64,000 bases of DNA from Solibacteraceae bacterium (GCA_021324015.1 JAJPJX010000095.1:24898-88897); one strand, 5' to 3'; shown: positions 26,270-35,608, counted from the stretch's first letter. Notes: generated by a model from the letters alone, not told the origin. Translations and numbers: made by a program.

Positions 26270-27418
26270 ATGGGAAGGCAGATCCTGATTTCGGCGGGCG
26301 AAGCGTCCGGGGATCTTTACGCCGGAATGCTGGTGGAACAACTGCGGCGCGCCTGGCCGGACGCAGAGTTCTTCGGGTGCACCGGGCCGCGGTTGCGGGA
26401 GGCCGGGGTCCGCACCGTAGTGGACGCCGCCAGCCTGGCGGTGGTCGGCCTGGTGGAGGTGGTCTGCCATATCCCCCGAATCTACCGGGAATACCGCAAG
26501 CTGCTGGCGGTGGCGCGGCAAAACCCGCCCGATCTGGCCATCCTTACGGATTCTCCGGACTTCCATCTGCGGGTCGCCAAAGCGCTGCACGGCCAAGGTA
26601 TCCCCGTGGTGTACCTGGTCGCGCCGCAGGCGTGGGCCTGGCGGAAAGGCCGCCTGCCCCACATGCGCCGCACCCTCGCGCGCCTGCTGTGCATCTTCCC
26701 ATTTGAAGAAGAATTCTTCCGGAATCATGGACTTAACGCCAGCTATATCGGCCATCCGCTGGCCGGCAGGGTGAAACCGGCGCTCTCCCGGGACGAGTTT
26801 TTTAAGAAACACAGACTGCCGCTCAGCCGTCCCCTAATTGCGGTGTTACCTGGAAGCCGGCGCGGGGAAGCGGCGCGGCATCTGCCAGCGCTGCTGGATG
26901 CGGTGGAACGGATCTACGGCGCGCAGGCGGCCAGTTTCGTATTGCCGGCATCGGTCACCACGGGCGCGGCTTTTTTTCGGGATCGGATTGGCACGGCCCC
27001 CATCCAAGTGATTGAAGGCGAAAGCTGGGACGCCATAGCCCACGCGGACCTGGCCCTGGCAGCCAGCGGCACCGTTACGGTCGAAGCCGCGCTGCTGGGA
27101 ACGCCCCTGGTGACGTTCTACCGGGTGACGGCTATAAGCTGGGTTCTGGGCCGGCTGCTCGTGCGGGTGCCTTTTTATTCGATGGTGAACCTGATTGCGG
27201 GGCGGGCCGCCGTCCCGGAGTTGATGCAGACGCAGATGACCGGAGAACGCCTGGCGCGCGAGGCGCTGAACCTGCTGCGGGACCAAGCCGCGCGCGAACG
27301 GATGCGCGCGGACCTGGCCGAAGTGGCCCGCAAGCTCTTCGCCGGCGAGGGCGCCATGGTGCGCGCCGCGCGGATCGTTCAAGAATTGATGGAGGAGCAA
27401 GTTGCCCATGTTTCGTAA
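26270..27418 (+). CDS. lpxB: Lipid-A-disaccharide synthase
   Basis: GT19 glycosyltransferase joining UDP-2,3-diacylglucosamine and lipid X to form the lipid A disaccharide at the inner membrane. 382 residues. ILISAGEASGDLYAGMLVEQ starts the N-terminal domain; LTDSPDFHLRVAK, YLVAPQAWAWRKGR, SYIGHPLAG, AVLPGSRRGEAARHLPALLD and AASGTVTVEAALLGTPLV are all hallmark segments. Its presence implies a lipid A-containing outer membrane. The next gene begins inside its last codons, so they are probably cotranscribed, though the functions appear unrelated. Confidence 0.96.
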   Translation: MGRQILISAGEASGDLYAGMLVEQLRRAWPDAEFFGCTGPRLREAGVRTVVDAASLAVVGLVEVVCHIPRIYREYRKLLAVARQNPPDLAILTDSPDFHLRVAKALHGQGIPVVYLVAPQAWAWRKGRLPHMRRTLARLLCIFPFEEEFFRNHGLNASYIGHPLAGRVKPALSRDEFFKKHRLPLSRPLIAVLPGSRRGEAARHLPALLDAVERIYGAQAASFVLPASVTTGAAFFRDRIGTAPIQVIEGESWDAIAHADLALAASGTVTVEAALLGTPLVTFYRVTAISWVLGRLLVRVPFYSMVNLIAGRAAVPELMQTQMTGERLAREALNLLRDQAARERMRADLAEVARKLFAGEGAMVRAARIVQELMEEQVAHVS

Positions 27419-29381
27419 GCTGTGGATCGTGCTGGCTATCGCGGCGGCAGCCGCTCCGGCGCCGGCGCAGGAGCGCCGTGCGCGCATCCACGTGGACCAC
27501 TACGTTATCGACGCCGAGGTGCAGCCCCGCACCCAGTCGCTGATCGCCAAGGCCACCGTGCGCTTTGTTCCGCTGGACGACAACATCAACTCGGTTTCCT
27601 TCGAGCTCAACAACGCGCTGAACGTCTCCCGGGTAGTACTGGTCGTAGACGGCAAAGAAAAGCAGATCCCCGCCTCGCGCTCGCAGCAGGATTTCTCCGT
27701 GCGGCTGAGCTTCGACGAGTACCTGGCGAAGGGCCAACCTGTCCAGGTGACCTTAAACTATGATGGGCACCTGACCGGAAATGAGGATTCTCCGGTCTAC
27801 GGCATCAAGTTCGCCGCCATCCACGACGACTATGCCTTCCTGCTGTACCCGGCGCGCTGGTTCCCTATTAATGGATACACCACGGATCGCTACTCCGCGG
27901 AGATGAACATCACGGTGCCTTCCGGGTACCGCGTGCTGGGCAGTGGCGTCGACACGCACCAGGCGGCGGGGGACAAAGTGGTCTACAGCTTCCGCTTCGA
28001 GCATCCGTCTTTCCCTGGCAGCCTCGCGGTAGTCAAGGATCAGGGCTCCCAAGCCAGCGCCGAAGGCGTGACCACCACGCTGTTCTTCCGCGGCCAGGAG
28101 AAGGAGATGGCCAACGTCTACGGGCAGGAGACCGGGAAGATCATGAGCTACCTGACGGGCATGTTCGGCACTCCCCCCTACGCCAACCTGAGCCTGGTGG
28201 AGACCGAAGACGGCGCACCCAACGGATATGCCGCTCCCGGGCTGATTTTCCTGAATCCGCACGCCATCGGGCGGCAGGTGAGCAGCAAACTCCTGGCCAA
28301 CCAGATCTCGCGGCAATGGTGGGGCGTGCTGCTGTCGCCCGTCACGCGCAACCATCTCTGGCTGGCGAACGGCCTGGCCGCCTACTCCGAGATGTTGTGG
28401 GAAGAGCACGTCAACGGGCCGCAATCCATGGAAACTGTCTACCGCGACGCCATGGTGGAGGCGCTCACCATCGACAATGTGCCCATCATCCAGTCCGCGC
28501 GGCTGGAAGACTATTCGCCGGAATTGTGGGCTCTTACCGGCAGCAAGGGCGCGACCGTGCTGAACATGCTTCGCTACGTGATCGGAGACCAGGCGTTTTT
28601 CCAGACGCTCAAGGATTTCCCGGGACGGTACGCCTGGAAACCGGTCTCCACCGACGATTTCCGCAAAGTAGCGGAGGATGCCTCCAAGCAGGACCTGGGC
28701 TACTTCTTCATCCAATGGATCGAATCCAGCGGTGCCCCGGAATTTAAGCTCGAATACACCATTTTCCGCACCCAAAAGGGCTTCCGCGTGGTGGGCAAGG
28801 TCTCCCAGGACTTGGACACCTTCCGCATGCCGGTGGACCTGAAGATCGAAACCGAGGGCAACCCGGAAACCAAGCGCGTGGAGGTAGTGGGCACTTCCTC
28901 GGAGTTCTCCGTGGATACGTTCGGCAAGCCTAAGTCGGTGATCCTGGACCCGAACAACCGGGTACTGCGCTTTAACAACCAGGTACGCCTGGCCGTCGCC
29001 GTCCGCAAGGGCGAGCAGTTCGCCGAGGTGAGTGAATTCGGGGAGGCTTTGAAACAATATCAGAGAGCGCTCGAAGCCAACCGCAACAGTTCCCTCGCGC
29101 ACTACCGGATCGCGGAGATCTTCTTCCTTCAGAACAACTACCAATCAGCGGCCAACGAATTCCGCGCGGCGCTGGACGGCGACCTGGAGCCGAAGTGGAC
29201 CGAAGTCTGGTCGCACATCAGCCTGGGCAAGATTTTCGACATCACCGGCCAGCGCGACCGGGCCGTGAACGAGTATCAACTGGCCGTGCGCACCAAGGAC
29301 AACACGCAGAACGCGCAGGAAGAAGCCGCGAAGTTTCTGAAAACCCCATACGAACGCCAGAAACGGGCCGACAGCGATTAG
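27408..29381 (+). CDS. Exported M1 peptidase-like protein lacking the zinc site, with C-terminal TPR
   Basis: 657 residues. A signal peptide (MFRKLWIVLAIAAAAAPAPA) is followed by an aminopeptidase-N-type beta saddle (VDHYVIDAEVQPRTQSLIAK) and a thermolysin-like domain. At the place of HExxH-W the sequence reads LLANQISRQWWGVLLSP, and the distal ligand motif NEGFA reads WLANGLAAYSEML, so both histidines and both glutamates are replaced. Surrounding residues (QWWG, LW, AxYxEML) keep the M1 fold. The C-terminal 110 residues form TPR-type helices (EFGEALKQYQRALEANRNSS; AHYRIAEIFFLQNNYQSAAN). It is probably a periplasmic binding or scaffold protein, not an enzyme. The start may be TTG at 27402, better spaced from GGAGGA; ATG at 27408 is given. 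It overlaps lpxB by 11 bp. Confidence 0.82.
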   Translation: MFRKLWIVLAIAAAAAPAPAQERRARIHVDHYVIDAEVQPRTQSLIAKATVRFVPLDDNINSVSFELNNALNVSRVVLVVDGKEKQIPASRSQQDFSVRLSFDEYLAKGQPVQVTLNYDGHLTGNEDSPVYGIKFAAIHDDYAFLLYPARWFPINGYTTDRYSAEMNITVPSGYRVLGSGVDTHQAAGDKVVYSFRFEHPSFPGSLAVVKDQGSQASAEGVTTTLFFRGQEKEMANVYGQETGKIMSYLTGMFGTPPYANLSLVETEDGAPNGYAAPGLIFLNPHAIGRQVSSKLLANQISRQWWGVLLSPVTRNHLWLANGLAAYSEMLWEEHVNGPQSMETVYRDAMVEALTIDNVPIIQSARLEDYSPELWALTGSKGATVLNMLRYVIGDQAFFQTLKDFPGRYAWKPVSTDDFRKVAEDASKQDLGYFFIQWIESSGAPEFKLEYTIFRTQKGFRVVGKVSQDLDTFRMPVDLKIETEGNPETKRVEVVGTSSEFSVDTFGKPKSVILDPNNRVLRFNNQVRLAVAVRKGEQFAEVSEFGEALKQYQRALEANRNSSLAHYRIAEIFFLQNNYQSAANEFRAALDGDLEPKWTEVWSHISLGKIFDITGQRDRAVNEYQLAVRTKDNTQNAQEEAAKFLKTPYERQKRADSD

Positions 29382-29513
29382 GCGCCGCCGGTGCACATTT
29401 CCCCGCGCGGCGCGCCACCGTGCTTGCGCACACAAGCCAAGTGGTCGGAGAGTAACCAAAGCCAGGAAAAATTCATCTTCTAAGTGATCATTTATTTTTA
29501 CAGGAGTTCATCC

Positions 29514-29837
29514 ATGAAGATGAAGTTATTGGTTGCGTTTGCCGCGGCTGGGCTGTCCGTCGCCGCCGCCAAGAGTTACGATATTTCGCTTTCCCAGGCT
29601 GTGCGCGTTGGCAGCACGCAGTTGCCGCCCGGCACGTATAAGCTGAAGGTGGAAGCCTCCAAGGTCACGCTGATGGATCCGAACACCGGGCGTACGGTGA
29701 CGGCGGATGCCAAGGTGAGCACCGCGGACAAGAAGTACGACCACACCGCCATCGTCTCCAAGAAGGTCGATGGAGCCGACCACATCGACGAAATCGACCT
29801 CGGCGGCACCAAAACCAAGATCCAATTCAACGACTAG
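29514..29837 (+). CDS. Small secreted protein of unknown function
   Basis: 107 residues from ATG 29514, with GGAG nine nucleotides upstream. Signal peptide MKMKLLVAFAAAGLSVAAAK, then a small beta-rich domain: SYDISLSQAVRVGSTQLPPG, TYKLKVEASKVTLMDPNTGR. Lys/Asp/Thr-rich with no cysteine. Similar short exported proteins with a 'LPPGTYKLKV' strand are common in acidobacteria, but I cannot name a function. Convergent with the TPR gene; a shared hairpin lies between them. The 130 bp upstream contains only a GC-rich imperfect hairpin and an AT-rich stretch. Confidence 0.75.
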   Translation: MKMKLLVAFAAAGLSVAAAKSYDISLSQAVRVGSTQLPPGTYKLKVEASKVTLMDPNTGRTVTADAKVSTADKKYDHTAIVSKKVDGADHIDEIDLGGTKTKIQFND

Positions 29838-29850
29838 CTCAGGATGCAAT

Positions 29851-29875
29851 GAGGGGGCGGGGCCACCGCTCCCTC
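29851..29875. terminator. GC-rich hairpin between convergent genes, possible bidirectional terminator
   Basis: GAGGGGGCGG (29851-29860), loop GGCCA, and CCGCTCCCTC (29866-29875) pair over ten positions with one G-U wobble. It lies 14 nt after the plus-strand stop and 33 nt after the minus-strand stop. No U-tract follows on either strand, so intrinsic termination is not certain. Confidence 0.4.
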
Positions 29876-29907
29876 GCGAAGCAGCCAGCGGGGCCTGCTA
29901 TCGCCTG

Positions 29908-30366
29908 CTAGTTGTGAAGCTTGCTCAGCTTCTTGCGGATCTCCGCAGCGTTCTTGGCATCCGGCTCCAATTCCAGATACTTACTGAAAGCTTCTTTGGC
30001 GGCTTTGGAGTCTTTTTGCTTCTCTTCCACCTCGCCCAGCCGCAGCCAGGCTTCGGCGTAACCGTTGTTCCACTTGGTGGCCTCGCGGAAGCGCTGCGCC
30101 GCGGCCCGATAGCTGCCCTTCTTGAAATAGAAGTTGCCGATCTGAAGCTCTTTGGTCGCCTGTAGCGGGTTGAAAGAATATTCCTTGACTGCCAGAGATT
30201 CGTCTTCCTCGGGCGGCGCCTGCTCGATGACCGGCCCTGACGGTGGTTGTGCTTTCTGATCCTTGCCGCGCTGCTTGAGTTCCGGCTGCTTGCTCTGATC
30301 CTTCTGCGCCGCCAGCGGCAGCGCACAAAGCGCCGCGGCCAACAAGACAGAAACCCCGCGTGACAT
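29908..30366 (-). CDS. Exported TPR protein
   Basis: 152 residues. Signal peptide MSRGVSVLLAAALCALPLAA, then a charged low-complexity linker (KDQSKQPELKQRGKDQKAQP, residues about 22-50) and two or three TPRs: KELQIGNFYFKKGSYRAAAQ, WNNGYAEAWLRLGEVEEKQK, and DSKAAKEAFSKYLELEPDAK. The C-terminal capping helix is NAAEIRKKLSKLHN. Probably periplasmic and a protein-interaction module; partner unknown. Divergent from uvrC across 26 bp. Confidence 0.8.
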   Translation of the reverse strand: MSRGVSVLLAAALCALPLAAQKDQSKQPELKQRGKDQKAQPPSGPVIEQAPPEEDESLAVKEYSFNPLQATKELQIGNFYFKKGSYRAAAQRFREATKWNNGYAEAWLRLGEVEEKQKDSKAAKEAFSKYLELEPDAKNAAEIRKKLSKLHN

Positions 30367-30392
30367 AATTCTATTATAGCCATCTGGCTCCG

Positions 30393-32201
30393 ATGGATCT
30401 CCGCGAGAAAGTAGCGACCCTGCCCGCCGCGCCTGGGGTGTACCTCTACAAAGACGCCGGAGAGCGGGTAATCTACGTGGGCAAAGCCAAGAACCTGCGC
30501 AGCCGCGTGCGCAGCTATTTCTCAGAGGAGCGCCTGGCCGACGCCAAAACAGGCACCCTGCTCTCCGAAGCGCGCGACCTGGATTACATCCTGGTGGATA
30601 ACGAAAAGGAGGCGCTGGCGCTCGAAAACAACCTGATCAAGCAGTGGCAGCCGCGCTTCAACGTGCTGCTGCGGGACGACAAGACCTATCCCTACATCAA
30701 GCTGACCCAGGAGAAATACCCGCGCGTCTATGTCACGCGGCGGCTGCGCAAGGACGGCGCCAGCTATTTCGGACCTTATTTTCCGGCTAACCTGGCCCAC
30801 CGCCTGGTGCACTTCATCCACCGCCACTTCCAGGTGCCTTCCTGCAAAGTGGACCTCACGCGGTATCACCCCAAGCCCTGCCTGCAATATCACATTCATC
30901 GCTGCCTGGGGCCCTGCGTGGAAGGCCTGACCACGGAAGGTGCGTACGCCGAAGCCGTGCGCGACGTCAAGCTCTTCCTGGAAGGGCGGCACGCCGACCT
31001 GGCAAAGGAGTTGCGGGCCCGCATGCAGCAGGCCGCCGACGAGACGCGCTTCGAGGAGGCGGCTTCCCTGCGCGACCTGCTGGCCACGGTGGAGGAGATG
31101 GACGAACGGCAGAAAATGGCTGCGGCCAAGGGCGACGACATCGACATCTTCGCCAGCTATGCCGAACCCCCGTTGGTGGCCGCCAACGTCTTCCACCTGC
31201 GCAACGGACAGATCGTGGACCGCCGCGAGTTCTTCTGGGAAGACCAGGAGGAGTTCGACCAGCCGCAGTTCTTCTCCGCCCTGCTCAAGCAGATCTACCT
31301 GGACCAACACTACATCCCGGCGGCCATCCACGTGCCAGTGGACTTCGAGGACCGCGAAGCCCTGGAAGACCTGCTCTCGGAGAAGCGCAACCGGAAAGTG
31401 GAGATCCACACGCCTCAGCGGGGCCAGAAGAAGGCCCTGCTGGACCTGGTCCAAACCAACGCCAAGCACAGCTTCGAGGCCCGCTTCCGCGTGCTCAGAC
31501 CGTCCTCGCGGGCCATTCAGGAGGCCCTGCAGGACGCCCTAGGCCTGCCGGAGCCGCCGAAACGGATCGAGTGCTTCGACGTCTCGCACATCCAGGGTAC
31601 CGACAAGGTGGCCAGCATGGTGGTTTGGGAAGACGGCCGGATGAAGAAGTCCGACTACCGCAAATTCATCATCAAGACCGTGGTGGGCAACGACGATTTC
31701 GCCAGCATGCGGGAGGTAGTCACGCGGCGCTATGCGCGGCTCCAGGAGGAGAAGCGGCCGATGCCCGGCCTGGTGCTGATCGATGGCGGCATCGGCCAGT
31801 TGCACGCCGCCGCGGAAGCGCTGGAGGAGACCGGTGTGATCAACCAGCCGCTGGCTTCCATCGCCAAGCGTGAAGAGATCATTTACGTGCTGGGCCAGGA
31901 GGACGAGCCCGTGGTGCTGGACCGCTTCTCACCGATCCTGCACCTGGTGCAGTCCATCCGGGACGAGGCGCACCGCTTCGCGGTCACGTTCCACCGCACG
32001 CGCCGCAACGCCCAGCGTCTCACCTCGGAACTGGAACAGGTTCCGGGCGTCGGCGAGCGGACCGTGCGCAAGCTGCTACAGCAGTTCGGCAGCCTGGAAC
32101 TGGTGCGCTCCGCCTCCGAAGACGCGCTGGCGCAAGTGGTGGGCCGGGCGGCGGCCCGAAAAATCCGCCAGTTCTACGAACCGCAGGTGCCTGCGGGTTA
32201 G
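30393..32201 (+). CDS. uvrC: Excinuclease ABC subunit C
   Basis: 602-residue dual-incision nuclease of UvrABC nucleotide excision repair. N-terminal GIY-YIG domain APGVYLYKDAGERVIYVGKA; conserved Cys-containing linker (YHPKPCLQYHIHRCLGPCVE, residues about 150-170); UVR helices around RARMQQAADETRFEEAASLR; RNase H-like nuclease ECFDVSHIQGTDKVASMVVW followed by LVLIDGGIGQLHAA; and a C-terminal tandem HhH (LEQVPGVGERTVRKLLQQFG). Length and all catalytic regions are normal. Cytoplasmic. uvrA and uvrB are not in this window. Confidence 0.98.
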   Translation: MDLREKVATLPAAPGVYLYKDAGERVIYVGKAKNLRSRVRSYFSEERLADAKTGTLLSEARDLDYILVDNEKEALALENNLIKQWQPRFNVLLRDDKTYPYIKLTQEKYPRVYVTRRLRKDGASYFGPYFPANLAHRLVHFIHRHFQVPSCKVDLTRYHPKPCLQYHIHRCLGPCVEGLTTEGAYAEAVRDVKLFLEGRHADLAKELRARMQQAADETRFEEAASLRDLLATVEEMDERQKMAAAKGDDIDIFASYAEPPLVAANVFHLRNGQIVDRREFFWEDQEEFDQPQFFSALLKQIYLDQHYIPAAIHVPVDFEDREALEDLLSEKRNRKVEIHTPQRGQKKALLDLVQTNAKHSFEARFRVLRPSSRAIQEALQDALGLPEPPKRIECFDVSHIQGTDKVASMVVWEDGRMKKSDYRKFIIKTVVGNDDFASMREVVTRRYARLQEEKRPMPGLVLIDGGIGQLHAAAEALEETGVINQPLASIAKREEIIYVLGQEDEPVVLDRFSPILHLVQSIRDEAHRFAVTFHRTRRNAQRLTSELEQVPGVGERTVRKLLQQFGSLELVRSASEDALAQVVGRAAARKIRQFYEPQVPAG

Positions 32202-32219
32202 TTTGGCGGCCCCTCCACG

Positions 32220-32960
32220 CTACCGGCCGGCGGCCAGGCGGAAGGCCAGAGGCTCCGGCAGGCCCGCCTGGCGGATTCTTCCTTGGGCCGCCGCGATGTC
32301 GTAGGGCTGGCGGTGATAGAACAGGAACTGGTCCGCGGGGTCGTAGATTACGTAGGCGGCGCGCGCATCCCCGTCGCGGGGCTGGCCCACCGAGCCCGGA
32401 TTCACCAGGTAGAGACAGTCCGGATCGATGTCCAGCAATTGCCGTGCTGCCTGGGGGCCGGTCTTGCCGACGGTCTCGATCCGCGAATGGTTCCAGATGA
32501 ATCCGCCTTGCAGATGGGTATGCCCGAAGAAGGTCACCCGCGCACTGATGTAGGAGAAGGCCGCAACGGCGTCGGCCGCTCCGACCAGGTACTCGTCTTC
32601 ATCCAGTGGAGAGCCGTGCACCATCTGGAAGCCGGCCACGGCGCAGGGACCCTTGGGCAGGTTGCGGATGAAGGCGGCGTTGTCGGGCCGAAGTTCCCGC
32701 TGGGTCCACAGGGCTGCGGCCTTGGCCACGGGGTTGAACCACTCCAGGTCTTCCATGCCCACCGAGGCGCGGTCGTGATTGCCCCGTACGATGACGTGTA
32801 CGTTCTTGCGCGCCCAGTCGGTGACGGCGTTGGGATCGGCGCCGTAACCAACCAGGTCGCCGCAGCAGAGGATCTGGTCGTATTGACCCGCGGTGGCGTC
32901 CAGGACCGCCTGTAAGGCCTCCCAGTTGGCATGGATGTCGCTCACGATCAGGTAGCGCAC
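32220..32960 (-). CDS. Metallophosphoesterase, YfcE/MJ0936-like
   Basis: 246-residue soluble calcineurin-like phosphoesterase with the full metal-site set: VSDIHANWEALQAVL, CGDLVGYGADPN, VRGNHDRA, MVHGSPLDEDEYL and FFGHTHLQ. The class acts on phosphodiesters or nucleotide-type substrates in vitro; in vivo substrate cannot be told. Likely the last gene of an rsmE-phosphoesterase-phosphoesterase run, 10 bp after the membrane-bound paralogue. Confidence 0.88.
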   Translation of the reverse strand: MRYLIVSDIHANWEALQAVLDATAGQYDQILCCGDLVGYGADPNAVTDWARKNVHVIVRGNHDRASVGMEDLEWFNPVAKAAALWTQRELRPDNAAFIRNLPKGPCAVAGFQMVHGSPLDEDEYLVGAADAVAAFSYISARVTFFGHTHLQGGFIWNHSRIETVGKTGPQAARQLLDIDPDCLYLVNPGSVGQPRDGDARAAYVIYDPADQFLFYHRQPYDIAAAQGRIRQAGLPEPLAFRLAAGR

Positions 32961-32970
32961 GCGCCGCGAA

Positions 32971-34140
32971 CTACGCCTTTCTCAAACGCAGGACCGTAAT
33001 TTCCGGGGGAGCGCCGAGGCGGACGGGAATGCCGATCGTGCCGATGCCCCGGGTCACGTAGGCGCGCGCGGCGCCCTCCGCGTACGGCCCGTAGACGAAC
33101 GGTGTCCAGAAGCGCGCCGGATTGATCGACTGATCCAGAATCTCGACCGTGACCTGCCCCCCGTGGGTATGCCCGGAAAGCATTAGATTGTATCCCTTGC
33201 GGGCGGCCACCGGAAACACGTCGGGGTTGTGGGAGAGCAGCACATTCAGCGCTCCCGGAGCGAGCAGACGCTCGGCTCCCTGCAAATACTCCCGCCGGTG
33301 GCTGCTCCGCTGGTAATCCACGCCGGCCAGATTCAGGATGCTGCCGCCAAACCGGAGAGCGGCCGCCTCCTGCCGCAGAAACCGGATGCCCAGCCGGGCC
33401 CCGTGTTCGGCGGCGTACTCTTCCACGCGGGCGTACCGCTCGTGGTTCCCCATGCAGCCGAAGATGCCGCCATCCACGCGCAGCCGCGCCAGTTGGCGCA
33501 GGCACGCATCCAGCGGATCTCCAGCCGAAGAGATCAGGTCGCCCGTCACCAGGGCCAGGTGGCAGCGCGTCTGGTTGGCGGCATCGATCACGCGCGCAAA
33601 TTCGGACTCGCTCAGGAAGGCACTCAGGTGAATATCGCTGATCTGCAGCAGGCGCAGACCCGCCAGGTCCTTGGGGAGGCCCGGAATGGCGATGTCCCGT
33701 TCCAGAACATGGAAATCCGTGCGCTGCACCAGTGCGCCGTAGCCCACCACCAGGAAGGGAGAAGCCACCAGTGCGCCTCCCGCGGCGTGCATCAATTGAC
33801 GTCGGGCCGGGTCAAAGGATGGGGGAGCGATCCGGCGGGAGAGGAATTGGAAGATTTTCCACAACCCATAGCTGGCCGCCGAGACGCCCAGCCAGCCGTA
33901 CACCACGCCGCCGCTGACAGAAGCCAGCCGGGCGGACATCCGCACCTTTCCGGCCATGTGCGCCAGGTTCAGCAGCAGGCCCAGGCCCAGCCCGGCATAG
34001 ATAGCCAGAAGCAGCACGCGCGTCACCCGGCCGCCCTTCCGGGACAGCCGGCGGGAGGCCACGGCCAGCGCCTCGCGCCAGATGCACCACTGCACCACAA
34101 GGAGCGCGGCCAGAGAAACAAAATCAGTCAAGTGGTGCAA
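32971..34140 (-). CDS. Membrane-anchored metallophosphoesterase (YkuE/YaeI-like)
   Basis: 389 residues. The N-terminal third has about four hydrophobic segments (residues about 5-25, 43-63, 75-95, 118-136), then a phosphoesterase domain with LQISDIHLSAFLSESEF, LVTGDLISSAGDP, CMGNHERYARVEEY, LLSHNPDVFPVAA and LSGHTHGGQVTVE. This arrangement resembles YaeI/YkuE and UDP-2,3-diacylglucosamine hydrolase relatives, so lipid-linked substrates are conceivable. It lies 36 bp after rsmE and 10 bp before the second phosphoesterase, all on one strand. Confidence 0.87.
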   Translation of the reverse strand: MHHLTDFVSLAALLVVQWCIWREALAVASRRLSRKGGRVTRVLLLAIYAGLGLGLLLNLAHMAGKVRMSARLASVSGGVVYGWLGVSAASYGLWKIFQFLSRRIAPPSFDPARRQLMHAAGGALVASPFLVVGYGALVQRTDFHVLERDIAIPGLPKDLAGLRLLQISDIHLSAFLSESEFARVIDAANQTRCHLALVTGDLISSAGDPLDACLRQLARLRVDGGIFGCMGNHERYARVEEYAAEHGARLGIRFLRQEAAALRFGGSILNLAGVDYQRSSHRREYLQGAERLLAPGALNVLLSHNPDVFPVAARKGYNLMLSGHTHGGQVTVEILDQSINPARFWTPFVYGPYAEGAARAYVTRGIGTIGIPVRLGAPPEITVLRLRKA

Positions 34141-34176
34141 ACCAGATCCTCGGGTACAGACTGCAGACTTTCTATT

Positions 34177-34938
34177 TTACCCGAGCCGTTCCCCACCTTG
34201 CTCCCCCGCTACGGCCAGCCAGGCATGAAACACGATGGCGGCGGCCGCCAGGCCCGCGGTCTCGGCGCGCAGGATCAGCGGGCCGAGCGACACCCCCGCC
34301 CAACCAGCGGCTTTCAGCAGGCCGCGCTCACCAGGGCTCCAGCCCCCTTCCGGGCCGGTGAGCAGCGTGACCTCCCCGCAGCCGGGGCGCTCCGGCGCCG
34401 CGGGCAACGCCGTCAGAAGCGGCGGTGCGCCCGGCTCTTCTTCGAGGTAATACCGCAGGCGGGACGCCGCGGCGGAGCATTCCGCCAGGCGCACGGGCGC
34501 ATGAATCTCGGTCAGACTCGGGCGCCGGGATTGCTGGCTGCTTTCGCGCGCGATCTTCCGCCAGCGCTCGACGCGTTTCCGGGCCGCCTCCAGGAGCCCC
34601 TTTTCGCTGCGCTCCGCCTCCACCGGCAGAATGGCCGCGACGCCCAACTCGGTGGCCTTTTCCACCAGCCACTCGAAGCGATCGAACTTGATGAGCGCGG
34701 CGCACAGCAGAATGCGCACCGGCAGCGCCGGGGCATTTACGGGTTCGATCACCCGGAAGGCCACGCGGTCCCTGGCCACCTCCCGGATCTCGGCCAGGTA
34801 CACGGCGTGGTTGTCGCAAATCTCGTAGCACTGGCCCGGCGCGGCGCGCAGCACGCGGGCCAGGTGCGTGGCTTCCTCGCCCCGCAGCTCGGCCTCGCCC
34901 GCCACCACGCGGTCCACGAAGAAGCGCCGTCTGGCCAT
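34177..34938 (-). CDS. rsmE: 16S rRNA m3U1498 methyltransferase
   Basis: 253-residue SPOUT methyltransferase methylating U1498 of 16S rRNA. N-terminal PUA-like part: MARRRFFVDRVVAGEAELRG, EEATHLARVLRAAPGQ. The knotted SAM site is shown by LLTGPEGGWSPGERGLL and SLGPLILRAETAGLAA, which are RsmE-specific. I start at ATG 34938; an upstream in-frame ATG would add 32 unlikely residues. Divergent from ruvA. Confidence 0.95.
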   Translation of the reverse strand: MARRRFFVDRVVAGEAELRGEEATHLARVLRAAPGQCYEICDNHAVYLAEIREVARDRVAFRVIEPVNAPALPVRILLCAALIKFDRFEWLVEKATELGVAAILPVEAERSEKGLLEAARKRVERWRKIARESSQQSRRPSLTEIHAPVRLAECSAAASRLRYYLEEEPGAPPLLTALPAAPERPGCGEVTLLTGPEGGWSPGERGLLKAAGWAGVSLGPLILRAETAGLAAAAIVFHAWLAVAGEQGGERLG

Positions 34939-34990
34939 ACCCGTACGGTAGCAAAGGAGGCGGGAAGCGCGTGTTCTACAATGGCGGGTG

Positions 34991-35596
34991 ATGATCGCTT
35001 TGCTCGACGGCGTGCTGGTGGAAAAGCATCCCAACCAGGCGATTGTGAATGTGGCGGGCGTGGGCTACGACGTGACCATCCCGGTTTCCACGTACTCCAA
35101 GCTGCCCGAAACGGGCTCCGCCGTGCGCCTGCGCGTCTATACCCACGTGCGCGAGGATACCCTGGCGCTCTACGGATTTCTCTCGCCGGACGAGCGGGCG
35201 CTCTTCGAGAAGCTGATCTCGGTCAGCGGCATCGGTCCGAAGATGGCCGTGGCGGTGCTTTCCGGGATCGACGCGGCGGACCTGATACTGGTGATCCGGC
35301 GGGGCGAAGTGGAGCGCCTGGTGCGCATCCCCGGCGTGGGGAAGAAGACCGCCGAGCGCATGGTGCTGGAACTGCGGGATAAGCTGCCCGCGCCCGCCGG
35401 CGCGGAAGCGGCCGCCCCGGCCGGGGGGCAGGCGGCCCTCACCGCCATCGAGCAGGATGTCCTTTCGGCGCTCCTGAACCTGGGCTGCGCGCGGCCCGCC
35501 GCGGAGACTGCCGTGCGCAAGGCCAAAACCGCCGCCGGTGCGGCGCCTGCTGATTTCGAAGACCTCTTCCGGCGTGCTCTGGAACTGGTACGTTAA
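34991..35596 (+). CDS. ruvA: Holliday junction branch migration protein RuvA
   Basis: 201 residues. RuvA tetramers grip the four-way junction and recruit RuvB. OB-fold N-terminus MIALLDGVLVEKHPNQAIVN, two helix-hairpin-helix motifs (LISVSGIGPKMAVAVLSG, LVRIPGVGKKTAERMVLEL), an Ala/Pro-rich flexible linker (about 135-150) and the C-terminal RuvB-binding three-helix domain (ALLNLGCARPAAETAVRKAK). A GTG directly before the ATG could also serve. First gene of ruvA-ruvB-folK-DUF1080. Confidence 0.97.
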   Translation: MIALLDGVLVEKHPNQAIVNVAGVGYDVTIPVSTYSKLPETGSAVRLRVYTHVREDTLALYGFLSPDERALFEKLISVSGIGPKMAVAVLSGIDAADLILVIRRGEVERLVRIPGVGKKTAERMVLELRDKLPAPAGAEAAAPAGGQAALTAIEQDVLSALLNLGCARPAAETAVRKAKTAAGAAPADFEDLFRRALELVR

Positions 35597-35608
35597 GCTG
35601 GAAGATAC

